Below are positions 9,001-17,457 of a stretch of 64,000 nt of DNA, one piece after another. A model generated the notes under the pieces. The model saw only the letters and a program-made list of their open reading frames with translations, made no database searches and had not been told where the DNA came from. Positions within the stretch are counted from its first letter, which is position 1, and every line of letters starts with the position of its first letter. The stretch is from Rippkaea orientalis PCC 8801 (GTDB lineage Bacteria > Cyanobacteriota > Cyanobacteriia > Cyanobacteriales > Microcystaceae), in NCBI RefSeq assembly GCF_000021805.1, contig NC_011726.1, positions 3,442,097-3,506,096 of the forward strand, given 5' to 3'. The position numbers were made by a program, and so were the translations under genes.

Positions 9001-9798
9001 TAATGAAAAACTCGTCGTATTGAAAATGAGGTGGATGGGATTGTCTGAAAAGGTTTTAAAATAGGTAATCAGTTGTTCTTGAATATCGAGATCCCGTAGA
9101 GAAGAAACAAAAATGGGTAACGGGTTTAGTCCTCGTTCTAATAAGCTTTGACAAAGGGCATCAATGGGCTTTAAATTACCAGCTAAATAATGGGAACGAT
9201 AGAAAAGAATAAGAATGTTTTTATTAAATTGTTTGGTATCACAAGAGTGCCAATTATAAGTCCCAAAATTCGGAACCAGTTGAGGTAAAGAGGGATGATA
9301 GTCCGTTTTCCAAGCAATATCCGAGACGAATTTTAAGGCATTTAGCCAATTGTCTACCCCTCCTTCGGTGAAATAACGCCATAATTGATGACTTTGAGAG
9401 AAAGAGACTGTCGAATGACTCATCAATTCAGGATCAAGACGGTCATCTCCTGGTAGAATAAAAAGACAAATATTTAGCGATTCTGCGAGTTCCTTGATGA
9501 CTTCTAACCCATAAGACCAATAGGAACGTCCCCCTAATAAACGCAAAATAATCACTTGTGCCGAGGATAAGACTGTATCAGCATAATGATCAATACTGAG
9601 TTGCTGTTGCAATTGTAAAAGATTGACTGCCCGTATTGCCGGAAAATTAGGTGGTAAATGGTCGATAACAGCAGCTAAAGTTTGAATATCGGTATCGGCT
9701 GCACTCAGAAAAACAATCGGGGCTGGACTCTGTTCAATGAGGATAACACCTTCTTCGTTGGGATTCCAACCACCAGGGGTAGCAGCAATTCGGTGCAT
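6055..9798 (-). CDS. cobN: Cobaltochelatase subunit CobN
   Basis: A 1247-residue large subunit of an ATP-dependent cobalt chelatase in aerobic-type B12 synthesis, acting in the cytoplasm with ChlI/ChlD-like partners that are not in this window. It is distinguished from Mg-chelatase ChlH by length and by the CobN-typical start MHRIAATPGGWNPNEEGVIL. Conserved blocks include IHLGKHGNLEWLPGK (near residue 550), NDPGEGSQAKRRSHAVILDH and GGDDVAQVLALLGVQPVW. A clear ribosome-binding site (AAGGAG) lies 8 bases before the ATG. Around residues 748-765 the coding sequence is a dispersed repeat that translates as SAPLRLCVK, an insertion in a Pro-rich loop; the frame is kept. Confidence 0.93.
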   Translation of the reverse strand: MHRIAATPGGWNPNEEGVILIEQSPAPIVFLSAADTDIQTLAAVIDHLPPNFPAIRAVNLLQLQQQLSIDHYADTVLSSAQVIILRLLGGRSYWSYGLEVIKELAESLNICLFILPGDDRLDPELMSHSTVSFSQSHQLWRYFTEGGVDNWLNALKFVSDIAWKTDYHPSLPQLVPNFGTYNWHSCDTKQFNKNILILFYRSHYLAGNLKPIDALCQSLLERGLNPLPIFVSSLRDLDIQEQLITYFKTFSDNPIHLIFNTTSFSLAKINLESETSDEVALWKTLNIPILQVIFSSGTLEQWQSSFQGLNPRDVAMNIALPEVDGRIITRAVSFKSVQTWNQALETDVIIYEPVADRINFVADLANNWIKLKTTPIAERKIALILANYPNKNGRIANGVGLDTPASCLEILKALKTAGYQVTNIPETSDELMKRLTTGITNDLESQELRPIYQSLSQTDYQSYFQTLPPQIQTAINERWGHLFSNTSLKPFPIAGIQLGNVFIGIQPSRGYDLDPSLNYHAPDLEPTPHYLAYYHWLKEHFQASVIIHLGKHGNLEWLPGKSLALSSNCYPEIALETLPNFYPFIVNDPGEGSQAKRRSHAVILDHLTPPLTRAELYGDLEKLESLIDEYYEAQTLDPSRLKLISDRLIQLINQTQLNHDLGINCNPDSLAQFLTLADGYLCELKEAQIRDGLHIFGQCPPPPQLKALTLSIARSPSINRLGLTTAIAQDLTLDFNPLTTPPNTTFNPPSFPPSAPLRLCVKLTQCRTVGQAIEVLETYASELLEVRSEEKVLQATEKELHWIQTHLLPSLHQTPQEITNLLKGLDGQYVPSGPAGAPTRGRPEVLPTGRNFYSVDIRAIPTQTAWDIGRKAAEAVIERYTQEQGEYPKTLAISIWGTSTMRTGGDDVAQVLALLGVQPVWDGMSRRVVGYEILSPSVLGRPRVDVTVRVSGFFRDSFPNLLNLLYNAINEVSSLKEEKEINPLAAQVQEEQAFWEQQGLGKEEAKLKASYRIFGSKPGAYGAGLQGLIEAQNWNNDDDLATTYLNWSCYAYDEKGIGHNVLEVFKNRLKSLQIVLHNQDNREHDLLDSDDYYQFQGGLTVAVRSLTGKNPQTYFGDNSIVGNPKVRLLKEEIARVYRSRVINPKWIEGVMRHGYKGAFEMAATIDYLFAYDATANCVEDFMYQGVAEAYLFDNKVQQFIHQKNPWALRDMAERLLEANLRGLWQQVDSETLDKLRDIVHYAEGAIE
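7513..7543. repeat. Dispersed CGCAGAGG-type repeat inserted in frame in cobN
   Basis: The plus strand carries TTTCACGCAGAGGCGCAGAG and a further GCGCAGAG unit. On the coding strand this gives the peptide SAPLRLCVKL. CGCAGAG repeats of this kind are widespread between cyanobacterial genes; here one lies inside a gene without breaking it. Confidence 0.75.
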
Positions 9799-9966
9799 TC
9801 AAACTCCTTATCTTTAAAAATTATTAGGTTTAACCCATAGACTGGGAAATTCAAGAGATGCTAGATCAAAGATTGTATCCTACTACGCATTAAGGTTAGT
9901 ATATTTTTTACCTTATTGCTTTTTGCTGTTTGCCTGACCGTTGGCGGTTTAGCCGTTCCTGAACTA

Positions 9967-12258
9967 ATGACTCGTTTTCAAGACTCTATCCTACGCCGAA
10001 CCCTATCCATGGGAACATTTGAGGAACTGTGCTCCCTCTGGCGGCAACTTGTAGAAATGGGAGAAACTGAATCCCTGTTAATTACCCAAGAGACAATCTT
10101 AGCAGAAATTCCCCATCCTCAAGCCCCTTTAACACGAGAACAGTTTTCCTTATTTTTATCCCCTGAATTTAGTGCCTTATTGCGGGGAACCTTCGATACC
10201 ATTGCTTTATGCTACCAAGTTAGCATGAGTTGGGATGGAGAGGCGATCGCTGATTTTATTGACTATCTTAAACAACATCTTCCCCCCACATCTGTTTTAA
10301 GGGATCATCTGGCTTCTTTTTCTGGGGATCAACCATTTTTAGTAACGCCATTACAAAGCTTTTTAATTACTCAAATCATCAATATTTTAGCCCCAGATTC
10401 TTCAGCAGACTCCCAAGAAATTTACACCACAGCGATGGTTTGTAAACCAGTAGAAGATGCCCTACGACAACAAATTGCCCAGGAAAGGTTATTGAACCAA
10501 GTCATTGCTCAAATTCGTCAAAGTTTAAATTTATCAGCTATTCTTAAAACAGCCGTCAGGGAAGTAAGAAGTTTTCTGCAAGTTGATCGCTTAGTTATTT
10601 ATGAATTTGGACAGGGAACGCCCCCTAATTCTGAGTATTCTCAACCTTTTACCAGTTGGGGCTGTGTCACCTATGAATCAAAAGTTTCTAATAGTATTCC
10701 TTCCTTACTTAATGTCGTTGCTGAAGATGGTTGTTTTTCTCATATTCCCCATTATCAAGAAAAATACCGTCAAGGGGCAATTGTGGCGATTGAAGATGTA
10801 GAAGAGGCTTATTCTTCCTCGTTTTGTTTGAACAAATTCCTCGAAAAATATTGGATAAGGGCTAAATTGATAGCCCCTATTGTGGTTGAAGAAAATCTTT
10901 GGGGATTGTTAATTGCCCATCAATGTTTTAATAAAAGAGAGTGGTTTGATAGTGAAAAGAATTTTTTAGGACAAATTGGTCAACATTTAGCCGTTGCGAT
11001 TTATCAAGCTCAATTATATGCCCAAGTTCAAGAACAAAAAAAGACCTTTGAACAGCGAGTAATTGAACGGACTCAGGAACTTAGAGATACGTTAATTGCC
11101 GCCCAATCTGCTAACCATTCAAAAAGTGAATTTTTGAGTAATATGAGTCATGAATTACGAACTCCTTTAACCTGCATTATTGGCTTATCAGGAACGTTAC
11201 TTCATTGGTCGGCACAAAGTAAATCTTTGCCTTTACAAAAGCAACAACAATATCTACAAACCATTCAAGATAGTGGCAAACATTTATTAGAAATGATCAA
11301 TGAAATTCTTGAATATTCTAAACTAGAAGCAGGTAAATATGTTTTGTCAATTCAACAATTTTCTTTGCAAAAAGCAGCCCAAAATATTCACAAAAAACTA
11401 CGACAAGAAGCTGTTAAAAGGAAAATCAATTTACAATTAGAGTTACAAATAGAACCCCAAGAAAACTTCTTTTTTGCTGATCCTGAACGACTACAACAAA
11501 TTCTCTACCATTTACTGAATAATGCCCTTAAATTTACCCCTGAAGGCGGGACAGTTATTTTGCGAATCTGGCGAGAAGGAAATGAAGCTATCTTTCAAGT
11601 TGAAGATACGGGAATTGGCATTGCCCAAGAACAAATTCCTCTTTTATTTGAATCATTTCAACAGTTAGAAACTTCCCGTAGACGGACTTATGGAGGCACA
11701 GGTTTAGGATTAGCTTTAACTAAACAATTGGTGGAACTTCATGGAGGAACCATTGAAGTTGAATCAATCTTACAAGAAGGGTCAATTTTTACCGTTAGAT
11801 TACCTAATCAACCCCAACGTCAACTAAAATCATCAGACAATTTAGCTATTAATCAATCTTTGTCGATGGGCAATAGAAGTATTGTTTTAATTGAAAGTAA
11901 TGAAGAACTTGCTACCTTAATTGGTGAATTATTAACGGCAGCTAATTATCAATTTATTTGGTTAATGGATAGTACAACGGCTATTAAAAAAGTAGAACTC
12001 TTTGAACCGACTGCTGTTATTCTTGATCAAGATTTAACCGATGCTTATAAAATTAGTGAAGCCCTTAAAGCATCACCTAAGACTAAATCAATCAAAGTTC
12101 TTCTATTGAGTCATCAAATTTCTTCAACAGAATGGACAGATATTTCCAAAAGAGGAATTGATGATTATCTTCTCAAACCCATACAACCTAATCTTTTATT
12201 AAAAAGAGTTAATGCTTTAATGTCGAGTGATGATAATGAACCAGATGATAGAATTTAA
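9967..12258 (+). CDS. cikA: CikA-type hybrid sensor histidine kinase (GAF, kinase, pseudo-receiver)
   Basis: A 763-residue kinase with the CikA layout. It has an N-terminal region (1-175), a GAF domain (about 180-345), a coiled linker, a HisKA domain with the phospho-acceptor in NMSHELRTPL (His395), an HATPase domain (NALKFTPEGG, DTGIGIA, GGTGLGLALT) and a C-terminal receiver-like domain (about 630-755). The receiver-like domain lacks the usual acidic pair (VLIESNEE), as expected of a pseudo-receiver. CikA resets the circadian clock through the KaiABC output. The GAF holds DGCF (Cys256) and a Cys at the canonical bilin position (Cys287, followed by Leu rather than His), so bilin binding is possible. 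I reject the upstream TTG at 9916 because that stretch resembles repeat-derived TTGCTTTTTGCTGTTTGCC sequence. Confidence 0.8.
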   Translation: MTRFQDSILRRTLSMGTFEELCSLWRQLVEMGETESLLITQETILAEIPHPQAPLTREQFSLFLSPEFSALLRGTFDTIALCYQVSMSWDGEAIADFIDYLKQHLPPTSVLRDHLASFSGDQPFLVTPLQSFLITQIINILAPDSSADSQEIYTTAMVCKPVEDALRQQIAQERLLNQVIAQIRQSLNLSAILKTAVREVRSFLQVDRLVIYEFGQGTPPNSEYSQPFTSWGCVTYESKVSNSIPSLLNVVAEDGCFSHIPHYQEKYRQGAIVAIEDVEEAYSSSFCLNKFLEKYWIRAKLIAPIVVEENLWGLLIAHQCFNKREWFDSEKNFLGQIGQHLAVAIYQAQLYAQVQEQKKTFEQRVIERTQELRDTLIAAQSANHSKSEFLSNMSHELRTPLTCIIGLSGTLLHWSAQSKSLPLQKQQQYLQTIQDSGKHLLEMINEILEYSKLEAGKYVLSIQQFSLQKAAQNIHKKLRQEAVKRKINLQLELQIEPQENFFFADPERLQQILYHLLNNALKFTPEGGTVILRIWREGNEAIFQVEDTGIGIAQEQIPLLFESFQQLETSRRRTYGGTGLGLALTKQLVELHGGTIEVESILQEGSIFTVRLPNQPQRQLKSSDNLAINQSLSMGNRSIVLIESNEELATLIGELLTAANYQFIWLMDSTTAIKKVELFEPTAVILDQDLTDAYKISEALKASPKTKSIKVLLLSHQISSTEWTDISKRGIDDYLLKPIQPNLLLKRVNALMSSDDNEPDDRI

Positions 12259-12281
12259 CTTAGGAGTTAGGAGTTGGATCA

Positions 12282-12959
12282 TTATTGCAATTTATCTAAA
12301 GCATCCTGAGCCGCCGCTTTAGTAGCTTCTTGTTTGCGACGACCTTTTCCTGTGCCTAAAACTTGACCATTTATGCGGACTCCAAAGACAAATTCTTTAG
12401 CATGATCGGGTCCAGATTGTTCTATTAAAAAGTATTCAGGGACTTGTTTATATTGCTCTAATGCCCATTGTTGTAGACGATTTTTAACATCAATAATACT
12501 AGGAGAAACAGTTCTAGATTCTGGCAAAACTAAATTATCAATTGCCTCTTTAAACAGCGATCGCACAAAATATTGAACGGCTTCTATCCCGGCATCCAAA
12601 AAATAGGCTCCAATAATTGCCTCAAAAGCATCACTTAATAAAGCTGGATTTTCCCGTCCACCATCTTTAATCGCTCCCTGGCCAAGATACATTAATTGTC
12701 CCAGGTCTAAGGTTCTAGCAAATTGCGCTAATTGGGGTTCATCGACTAATTTGGAACGCAAACGAGTGAGTTGTGCTTCCGTTAATTCTGGATAGCGTCG
12801 ATAGAGTTCCTCACTAACCACAAATTGTAATATGGCATCCCCCAAAAATTCTAACCGTTCATTATGTTCTGTTACCTCAAAATGCTCGTTAATATAAGAG
12901 CGATGGGTGAGAGCACAGTCCAATAATTCTTGATTTTTAAATTGAGGAAAATGGGTCAT
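12282..12959 (-). CDS. rnc: Ribonuclease III
   Basis: A 225-residue double-strand-specific endoribonuclease for rRNA processing and decay of structured RNA. The signature HNERLEFLGDAILQFVVSEEL (residues 32-52) and the second acidic cluster DAFEAIIGAYFLDAG supply the metal-binding Glu/Asp residues. The C-terminal double-strand RNA-binding domain spans about residues 155-225 (NRLQQWALEQYKQVPEY, then GKGRRKQEATKAAAQDAL). Normal length. It lies 8 bases downstream of the nuclease gene in the same direction, so the two are probably co-transcribed. Confidence 0.95.
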   Translation of the reverse strand: MTHFPQFKNQELLDCALTHRSYINEHFEVTEHNERLEFLGDAILQFVVSEELYRRYPELTEAQLTRLRSKLVDEPQLAQFARTLDLGQLMYLGQGAIKDGGRENPALLSDAFEAIIGAYFLDAGIEAVQYFVRSLFKEAIDNLVLPESRTVSPSIIDVKNRLQQWALEQYKQVPEYFLIEQSGPDHAKEFVFGVRINGQVLGTGKGRRKQEATKAAAQDALDKLQ

Positions 12960-12967
12960 TGATGAGG

Positions 12968-13873
12968 TTACTGCTGAAAAATAATCTGACTATTATTGCT
13001 TGCTAACGGAGTCACTCGGTTTAATTGAGGGGTGACAATATTTCGTTCAGTTGTCCTAGAATTAGCAAAAAAGAACAGAGGATTTCTCTCAAATAATACT
13101 TCAGGAAATTCGAGTCCCGTTAATTGTTCAATTAAGGTGGTTGAACTTTGGTAAATGCTAAAGGGATCAAGTTGAGGATTATTCAAGACTTGATTCATCC
13201 CTTGAATCGCCATATCATCTTGAAAAACAATAAATGCTTTGGTTTCAAGTTGTTGGGATTCCCTGCCAATATAAGCAATAATTTTCCAAAAAGCGGATGG
13301 GATTCTGGCCGGTTCTAAACGGGGAGTCGGTTGAAGAAATCGATCCATTGGGGTGAAAATTGGACCGACAAAAATATTAAATTTATCATTAAGGTCGGTT
13401 TCATTGGTTTCTACTGCCCGTTCTAAGGCGTTCCATTCATCCTGGTTAAAATTTCTATGCTGTAGCGAAACATTGGGAAAATAACAGGAATCTCGACTAG
13501 CATCATTAGCTTGTTTTTGGGTTTCTCCCCAAGCAACGGCCGCCCTTCTGGTTAAATGACCGCGATCGTAGGGATTTTCTATGCCGTCTAGATTTCTATA
13601 ATAAATATCATCGAGTTGAAAATCAACATCAATTCTGCTATCAATCCGGAAGCTTCTTCCTTCACCATTATTATTACGAAAATCCGCGTTAGCTGCTGAA
13701 AAAAAAGCTTGTCTGGTTTCCCCATTCATGACCACTGAATAATTGGGATAATCTAGAATAAAACCTTCCCTTAATTGTTCTGATCTGACAATATTTCCGG
13801 TTTGTTCTGGGGATACTCGTGGTAGATCTACGATTTGGTCTGCCCCTAAAAAGTCTGGTTGATATCCTACCAT
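12968..13873 (-). CDS. DNA/RNA non-specific endonuclease (NucA-like)
   Basis: A 301-residue protein of the beta-beta-alpha-metal nuclease family. The catalytic motif DRGHLTRRAAVAWG is near residues 118-131, with His as general base. The downstream metal-side segment (NVSLQHRNFNQDEWNALE) supplies the Mg-coordinating Asn. Many relatives are secreted or inhibitor-controlled, but this N-terminus (MVGYQPDFLGADQIVDLPRV) has no signal peptide, which is unusual. The start could be misplaced, yet no upstream extension with a hydrophobic segment is evident. It precedes rnc in the same transcript direction. Confidence 0.85.
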   Translation of the reverse strand: MVGYQPDFLGADQIVDLPRVSPEQTGNIVRSEQLREGFILDYPNYSVVMNGETRQAFFSAANADFRNNNGEGRSFRIDSRIDVDFQLDDIYYRNLDGIENPYDRGHLTRRAAVAWGETQKQANDASRDSCYFPNVSLQHRNFNQDEWNALERAVETNETDLNDKFNIFVGPIFTPMDRFLQPTPRLEPARIPSAFWKIIAYIGRESQQLETKAFIVFQDDMAIQGMNQVLNNPQLDPFSIYQSSTTLIEQLTGLEFPEVLFERNPLFFFANSRTTERNIVTPQLNRVTPLASNNSQIIFQQ

Positions 13874-13999
13874 TGTCTTATGATCATTATTAAAGTTATT
13901 TCTAGAATACTATCAGAATTAAGCTCAAAATAATTAAGAATTATAAAGTATTTTTCTATACTTTATCTGAGTCTAAGATTAAAACTGCTACTGTGTCTG

Positions 14000-14821
14000 C
14001 TAACGATGTGATAAAACGCCTAATCCAATTAAAACAATTCCCATTAATTTGCTCGGTTGAATGGTTTCTTTTAACAGAAATTTAGCCCCTAACATACTCA
14101 TGACGTAGGTTAAAGCAGTAGCAGGGCGAACAAAGCTAATATCAGCCCAACTCAAAACAGCAATAAAGCAGAAAAAGGCTAGAGATTGACAGAAAATACC
14201 GCCAATAATAAAGGGATTAGTAATAATTTTAATCACTAATTTAACCATTGATTTTAGCGGTAAATTGCCAATTTTTCCAATGCGTTTCATGCCTAATGCT
14301 AAAAGAACATCGCCCGCAGAATCTGAAAAAGAAATGGCAAAAATAGCTAACCAAGTCTGAGAAGTCGCTAAACTAAAAGGAACGAGAAATGCCGGGAAAT
14401 TTTGAACACCTATTTTAGTTGTTTTGGGATGTTTTACTTGGGATGTTTTACTGTCACTTAATCCAACAAAAAACACCCCAAAGGCAATCAATATGGTACT
14501 TAACCAGCGCGAAATAGAGACACTTTCCCCCAAAAATAACCAAGCAAATACACCATTTAGAACATAACTAGAGGCATGAATGGGTAAGACGTAACTGAGA
14601 TCTAACTCAGAAATGGCAGTTAAATAGAGGCTCAGAGAAATAATTAAAACACTAATTCCTAGAATAATCCAAATATTGGTTAAAAGATAAGCAATTAAAT
14701 GAGGTAAAATCCAAGGATTGGACAAGTCAAAAAGTCCGAAATCCTTCATCCCTCGGCTTAGTAATATATCACCAAAGACCTGGGTTAATGCTAGAGAAGC
14801 TAGTAGGAGAAAAACTTTCAC
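14000..14821 (-). CDS. EamA/DMT-family transporter
   Basis: A 273-residue inner-membrane protein with about ten hydrophobic segments forming two EamA-like halves (residues 1-125 and 150-273). A polar linker near residues 126-145 joins them (SDSKTSQVKHPKTTKIGVQ). Each half ends in the typical last helix (GVFFVGLSD; GIVLIGLGVLSHR). Drug/metabolite transporters export amino acids, nucleosides or drugs; the substrate cannot be read from sequence. The start at 14821 is GTG with an AGGA upstream. Confidence 0.8.
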   Translation of the reverse strand: MKVFLLLASLALTQVFGDILLSRGMKDFGLFDLSNPWILPHLIAYLLTNIWIILGISVLIISLSLYLTAISELDLSYVLPIHASSYVLNGVFAWLFLGESVSISRWLSTILIAFGVFFVGLSDSKTSQVKHPKTTKIGVQNFPAFLVPFSLATSQTWLAIFAISFSDSAGDVLLALGMKRIGKIGNLPLKSMVKLVIKIITNPFIIGGIFCQSLAFFCFIAVLSWADISFVRPATALTYVMSMLGAKFLLKETIQPSKLMGIVLIGLGVLSHR

Positions 14822-14977
14822 TGTAATTAATTATTCCTAATTATTGGCTCAATTTAGTTTAAGGGTAGATGACTGACACACAAGTTCATAGAGTTCCTCA
14901 AAAATTTAAGAATGATTCAATTAAAGGGTTGACTGTGGAAACGAGGGGACTTGATACGTTGGGAACCCATCCTACGG

Positions 14978-15475
14978 TTATTCGACTTCGATGGTTACGC
15001 GCTCAATAATGACATCTTCTACAGGAACATCTTGGTGCATTCCAGAATTTCCTGTTTTAACCCCTTTAATTTGGTTCACGACATCCATTCCTTCGGTAAC
15101 TTCCCCAAAGACGCAGTAGCCCCAACCTTGGGGGTTTTTTGCAGTAAAATCAAGAAAATTGTTATCTTTTACGTTAATAAAGAATTGTGCTGACGCAGAA
15201 TGGGGATCACTGGTACGCGCCATGGCAATAGTACCAGTTTTATTAGACAGACCGTTATTGGCTTCGTTTTCGATGGGAGCACGGGTGGCTTTTTGCTTCA
15301 TTCCTGGCGAAAATCCGCCACCTTGAATCATAAACCCATTAATCACGCGGTGAAAAATTGTGTTATCGTAGTGTCCATCCCGACAGTATTGCAGGAAATT
15401 CTCTACGGTTTTCGGAGCTTGCTCGCTAAATAACGTCAGTTTGATGTCACCAAAATTGGTATGTAGTGTAATCAT
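14978..15475 (-). CDS. ppiB: Cyclophilin-type peptidyl-prolyl cis-trans isomerase
   Basis: A 165-residue single-domain cyclophilin without signal peptide, so cytoplasmic. It isomerises Xaa-Pro bonds during folding. Active-site blocks are [14 protein letters not shown] (residues 41-54, with the catalytic Arg), [13 protein letters not shown] and [15 protein letters not shown]. Start at the ATG at 15475 with a GAGAG upstream. It is a stand-alone gene. Confidence 0.92.
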   Translation of the reverse strand: MITLHTNFGDIKLTLFSEQAPKTVENFLQYCRDGHYDNTIFHRVINGFMIQGGGFSPGMKQKATRAPIENEANNGLSNKTGTIAMARTSDPHSASAQFFINVKDNNFLDFTAKNPQGWGYCVFGEVTEGMDVVNQIKGVKTGNSGMHQDVPVEDVIIERVTIEVE

Positions 15476-15532
15476 CGGTTTCTCTCAATCGCCAATAAAT
15501 TAATTAGTTCTACAATATAGCTTAAGTTTGCC

Positions 15533-16138
15533 TCAAAATTGAATAGGAATCTGAATCTCACTCCGTTTAATCCCATCAGGGGTATAGGGACCATCATAGA
15601 AAAAACGACGAGGTTGGCCAATGACTTGATACTGAGGATGGTCTGTTAACCAATCTTTGAGGCGTTGCAAACTCTCCTGATAGCTTTGATAGCTATATCC
15701 CCCCTGGAGTCCGACACTAACAACAGTCATGGGAGGAATATCTTCTACTTCAATATTCTCGGCGACTTGATCGGGATAAATCTGGGAGTTTCGGTAAAGA
15801 AAAGAGACTTGAGCTTCCCCTGAGGCATTTAGACGGCTGTTTTCGTCTAAAGTACTGCTAGGGTAGCGGGTTTCTACCGGAGCCGTCATCGAGATCTCGT
15901 TGGCACTAATATGCTGATACAGGGGATAAAAGGACTGATTCGCCGCTTGGGATAATTCCCCTTGATACCGATAGGTAGCTCGACGATAGCCCGGATATTG
16001 CTTGATTTCGATTTGACCTGGGGGGGTAGGACTTGGGAACCCTTCGGGTAAGGGAGCACTGCTGGCGTGATAAACCCCTACAGCTAAAGCAGCGATCGCC
16101 ACTACCCCCACTAATAGGAAAAGATGCTGTAGTTTCAT
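15533..16138 (-). CDS. SOUL haem-binding family protein, membrane-anchored or exported
   Basis: A 201-residue protein with an N-terminal hydrophobic segment (residues 6-26) that could be an uncleaved anchor or a signal peptide. A SOUL domain follows (IEIKQYPGYRRATYRYQG, LYQHISANEISMTAPVETRYP, SYQESLQRLKDWL). SOUL proteins bind haem or tetrapyrroles in eukaryotes; bacterial roles are little known, so only the family is asserted. It lies between the cyclophilin and TPR genes, all on the minus strand with separate spacers. Confidence 0.82.
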   Translation of the reverse strand: MKLQHLFLLVGVVAIAALAVGVYHASSAPLPEGFPSPTPPGQIEIKQYPGYRRATYRYQGELSQAANQSFYPLYQHISANEISMTAPVETRYPSSTLDENSRLNASGEAQVSFLYRNSQIYPDQVAENIEVEDIPPMTVVSVGLQGGYSYQSYQESLQRLKDWLTDHPQYQVIGQPRRFFYDGPYTPDGIKRSEIQIPIQF

Positions 16139-16225
16139 CGCTGATCAGGGGAAGTTAGAGTGATGACTCTTAGATTAGCTGACCCTTTAACCTAAAGGGC
16201 AGCAAACTTTAGATAATCTTTAACT

Positions 16226-17140
16226 TTAACAACCGGGTTTCCAATTTTCTTTAAGGCAATTTTGTACTTTTCTGTGGTCGTGGTCTAAGGATATTTGTAC
16301 GCTTTTCGGTAACTGATCCTTTTTGGTCATCGCTTGCTCGAAGTAGGTAAAGGCTTCTTGTCCGCTTTGTGTACTTTTGTTTTTAATCCCGATATTTAAA
16401 AGGATTTGACCTTTTAGGTACTGTATTTCCGGGTTATTAGGGGTTTGAGCTAAGGCTTGATTGATATATTGTAAGGCTTGATCGTATTGTTTTAAATCCC
16501 GATGGGCTGTGGCGATCGCTCGATCCACCATATAGTCAGGTTTAGCATATTTTTCAAAACGGGCTATCGCGTCTTGAGGACTAGAAAAAGGTAAATTAAT
16601 CGATAAAATTAAGTCAAGATAACCTTTTAAGAGATTTAATTCGGGATCATTGGGGTCTTGGGCTTCTGCTTTATCAAGGGCATCAAACACTTGAGACAGT
16701 TTGCCGACTGCGCCTACTGCTCCTTGGGTTTTAAACGTATAAGCTCCTTGAAGAAAATGACCGACCCCAGTGTAAAGATTACCGCGCAAGGGATCTTGTT
16801 GCATCAGTTTTTGGGCTGATTCGAGGGTTTTGTCGGCATAGGTTTTTAGTCCTTGTAAGTCACCATCAGAATAAGCCAGAGAAGCCCGCATGGCGTGGGC
16901 TAGGGGTTCATTGGCTTCAATTTTAACGGCTTCTTCGAGATAAATTTGCGCTTGTTTATAGTTTCCTTCCCGAAAAATTGCAATAAACGCTGCTTCGGTT
17001 TTATCGCCGATTTTATGGGGCTTAGTAGAACGGAAGGGATCTCCCGCAAAGGACGGACTAGCCCATAAATTCAAGGCTATTGTGCTAATAACTGACAAAG
17101 ACAGAGAAATCTGTTTAATTTTTATGAATTGCCCGATCAT
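16226..17140 (-). CDS. Exported tetratricopeptide-repeat protein
   Basis: A 304-residue protein starting at the ATG at 17140, which has a strong AGGAGA 8 bases upstream; the frame is open for 28 more codons. The N-terminus is a signal peptide (hydrophobic residues 12-28, then ASPSFAGDPF). TPR-like units follow: EGNYKQAQIYLEEAVKIEAN, LKQYDQALQYINQALAQTPN and QEAFTYFEQAMTKKD. It probably works as a periplasmic or lumenal scaffold; the partner is unknown. It ends with a Cys (KPGC). Confidence 0.75.
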   Translation of the reverse strand: MIGQFIKIKQISLSLSVISTIALNLWASPSFAGDPFRSTKPHKIGDKTEAAFIAIFREGNYKQAQIYLEEAVKIEANEPLAHAMRASLAYSDGDLQGLKTYADKTLESAQKLMQQDPLRGNLYTGVGHFLQGAYTFKTQGAVGAVGKLSQVFDALDKAEAQDPNDPELNLLKGYLDLILSINLPFSSPQDAIARFEKYAKPDYMVDRAIATAHRDLKQYDQALQYINQALAQTPNNPEIQYLKGQILLNIGIKNKSTQSGQEAFTYFEQAMTKKDQLPKSVQISLDHDHRKVQNCLKENWKPGC

Positions 17141-17224
17141 TGTTTTCTCCTGACAACACACCATAAAAGTGTAAGGAATAATTAATCTTGATGTTAACAA
17201 AAATGTATCATTTATTGCGTTCAA

Positions 17225-17362
17225 TTGGTTAAACTAGCCAGCGTTCTGATTTTATACCCCTGGAGCATTTATCAATGGGTAAGAGACGATCCTCGTTTAT
17301 CATACTTGCTAGAATATCAAGGCGCAATTAATGGAGTCTGTTGCTTACACCAAATCCAGTGA
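17225..17362 (+). other. Short open frame, possible small gene or gene fragment (45 codons)
   Basis: A frame from TTG at 17225 to TGA at 17360-17362 reads LVKLASVLILYPWSIYQW and then VRDDPRLSYLLEYQG, ending CCLHQIQ. Its composition looks protein-like rather than random, with no ATG start. It lies in the spacer opposite the TPR gene. It could be the tail of a lost gene. I do not recognise it. Confidence 0.25.
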
Positions 17363-17457
17363 GCATCTGCGAGTGGTAGGAACAGGCAAAAAGCAAGAGG
17401 CAAAAGGCAACAGAGGTATTTTAAAAGCGTATTTAAGATTAATCCCTAATTCAAGCG
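17363..17457. other. Leader of TspO-related gene with relic AGGCAAA heptamers
   Basis: It contains AACAGGCAAAAAGCAAGAGG followed by CAAAAGGCAACAG, a degenerate heptamer tract like those elsewhere in the window. No convincing promoter or ribosome-binding site is visible. Confidence 0.4.

Noticed and set aside
9916-9966. TTG start giving CikA a hydrophobic N-terminus
   Set aside because: The extra 17 codons fall in TTGCTTTTTGCTGTTTGCC-like repeat DNA, and CikA is not a membrane protein; the ATG at 9967 puts the kinase His at 395, as expected.
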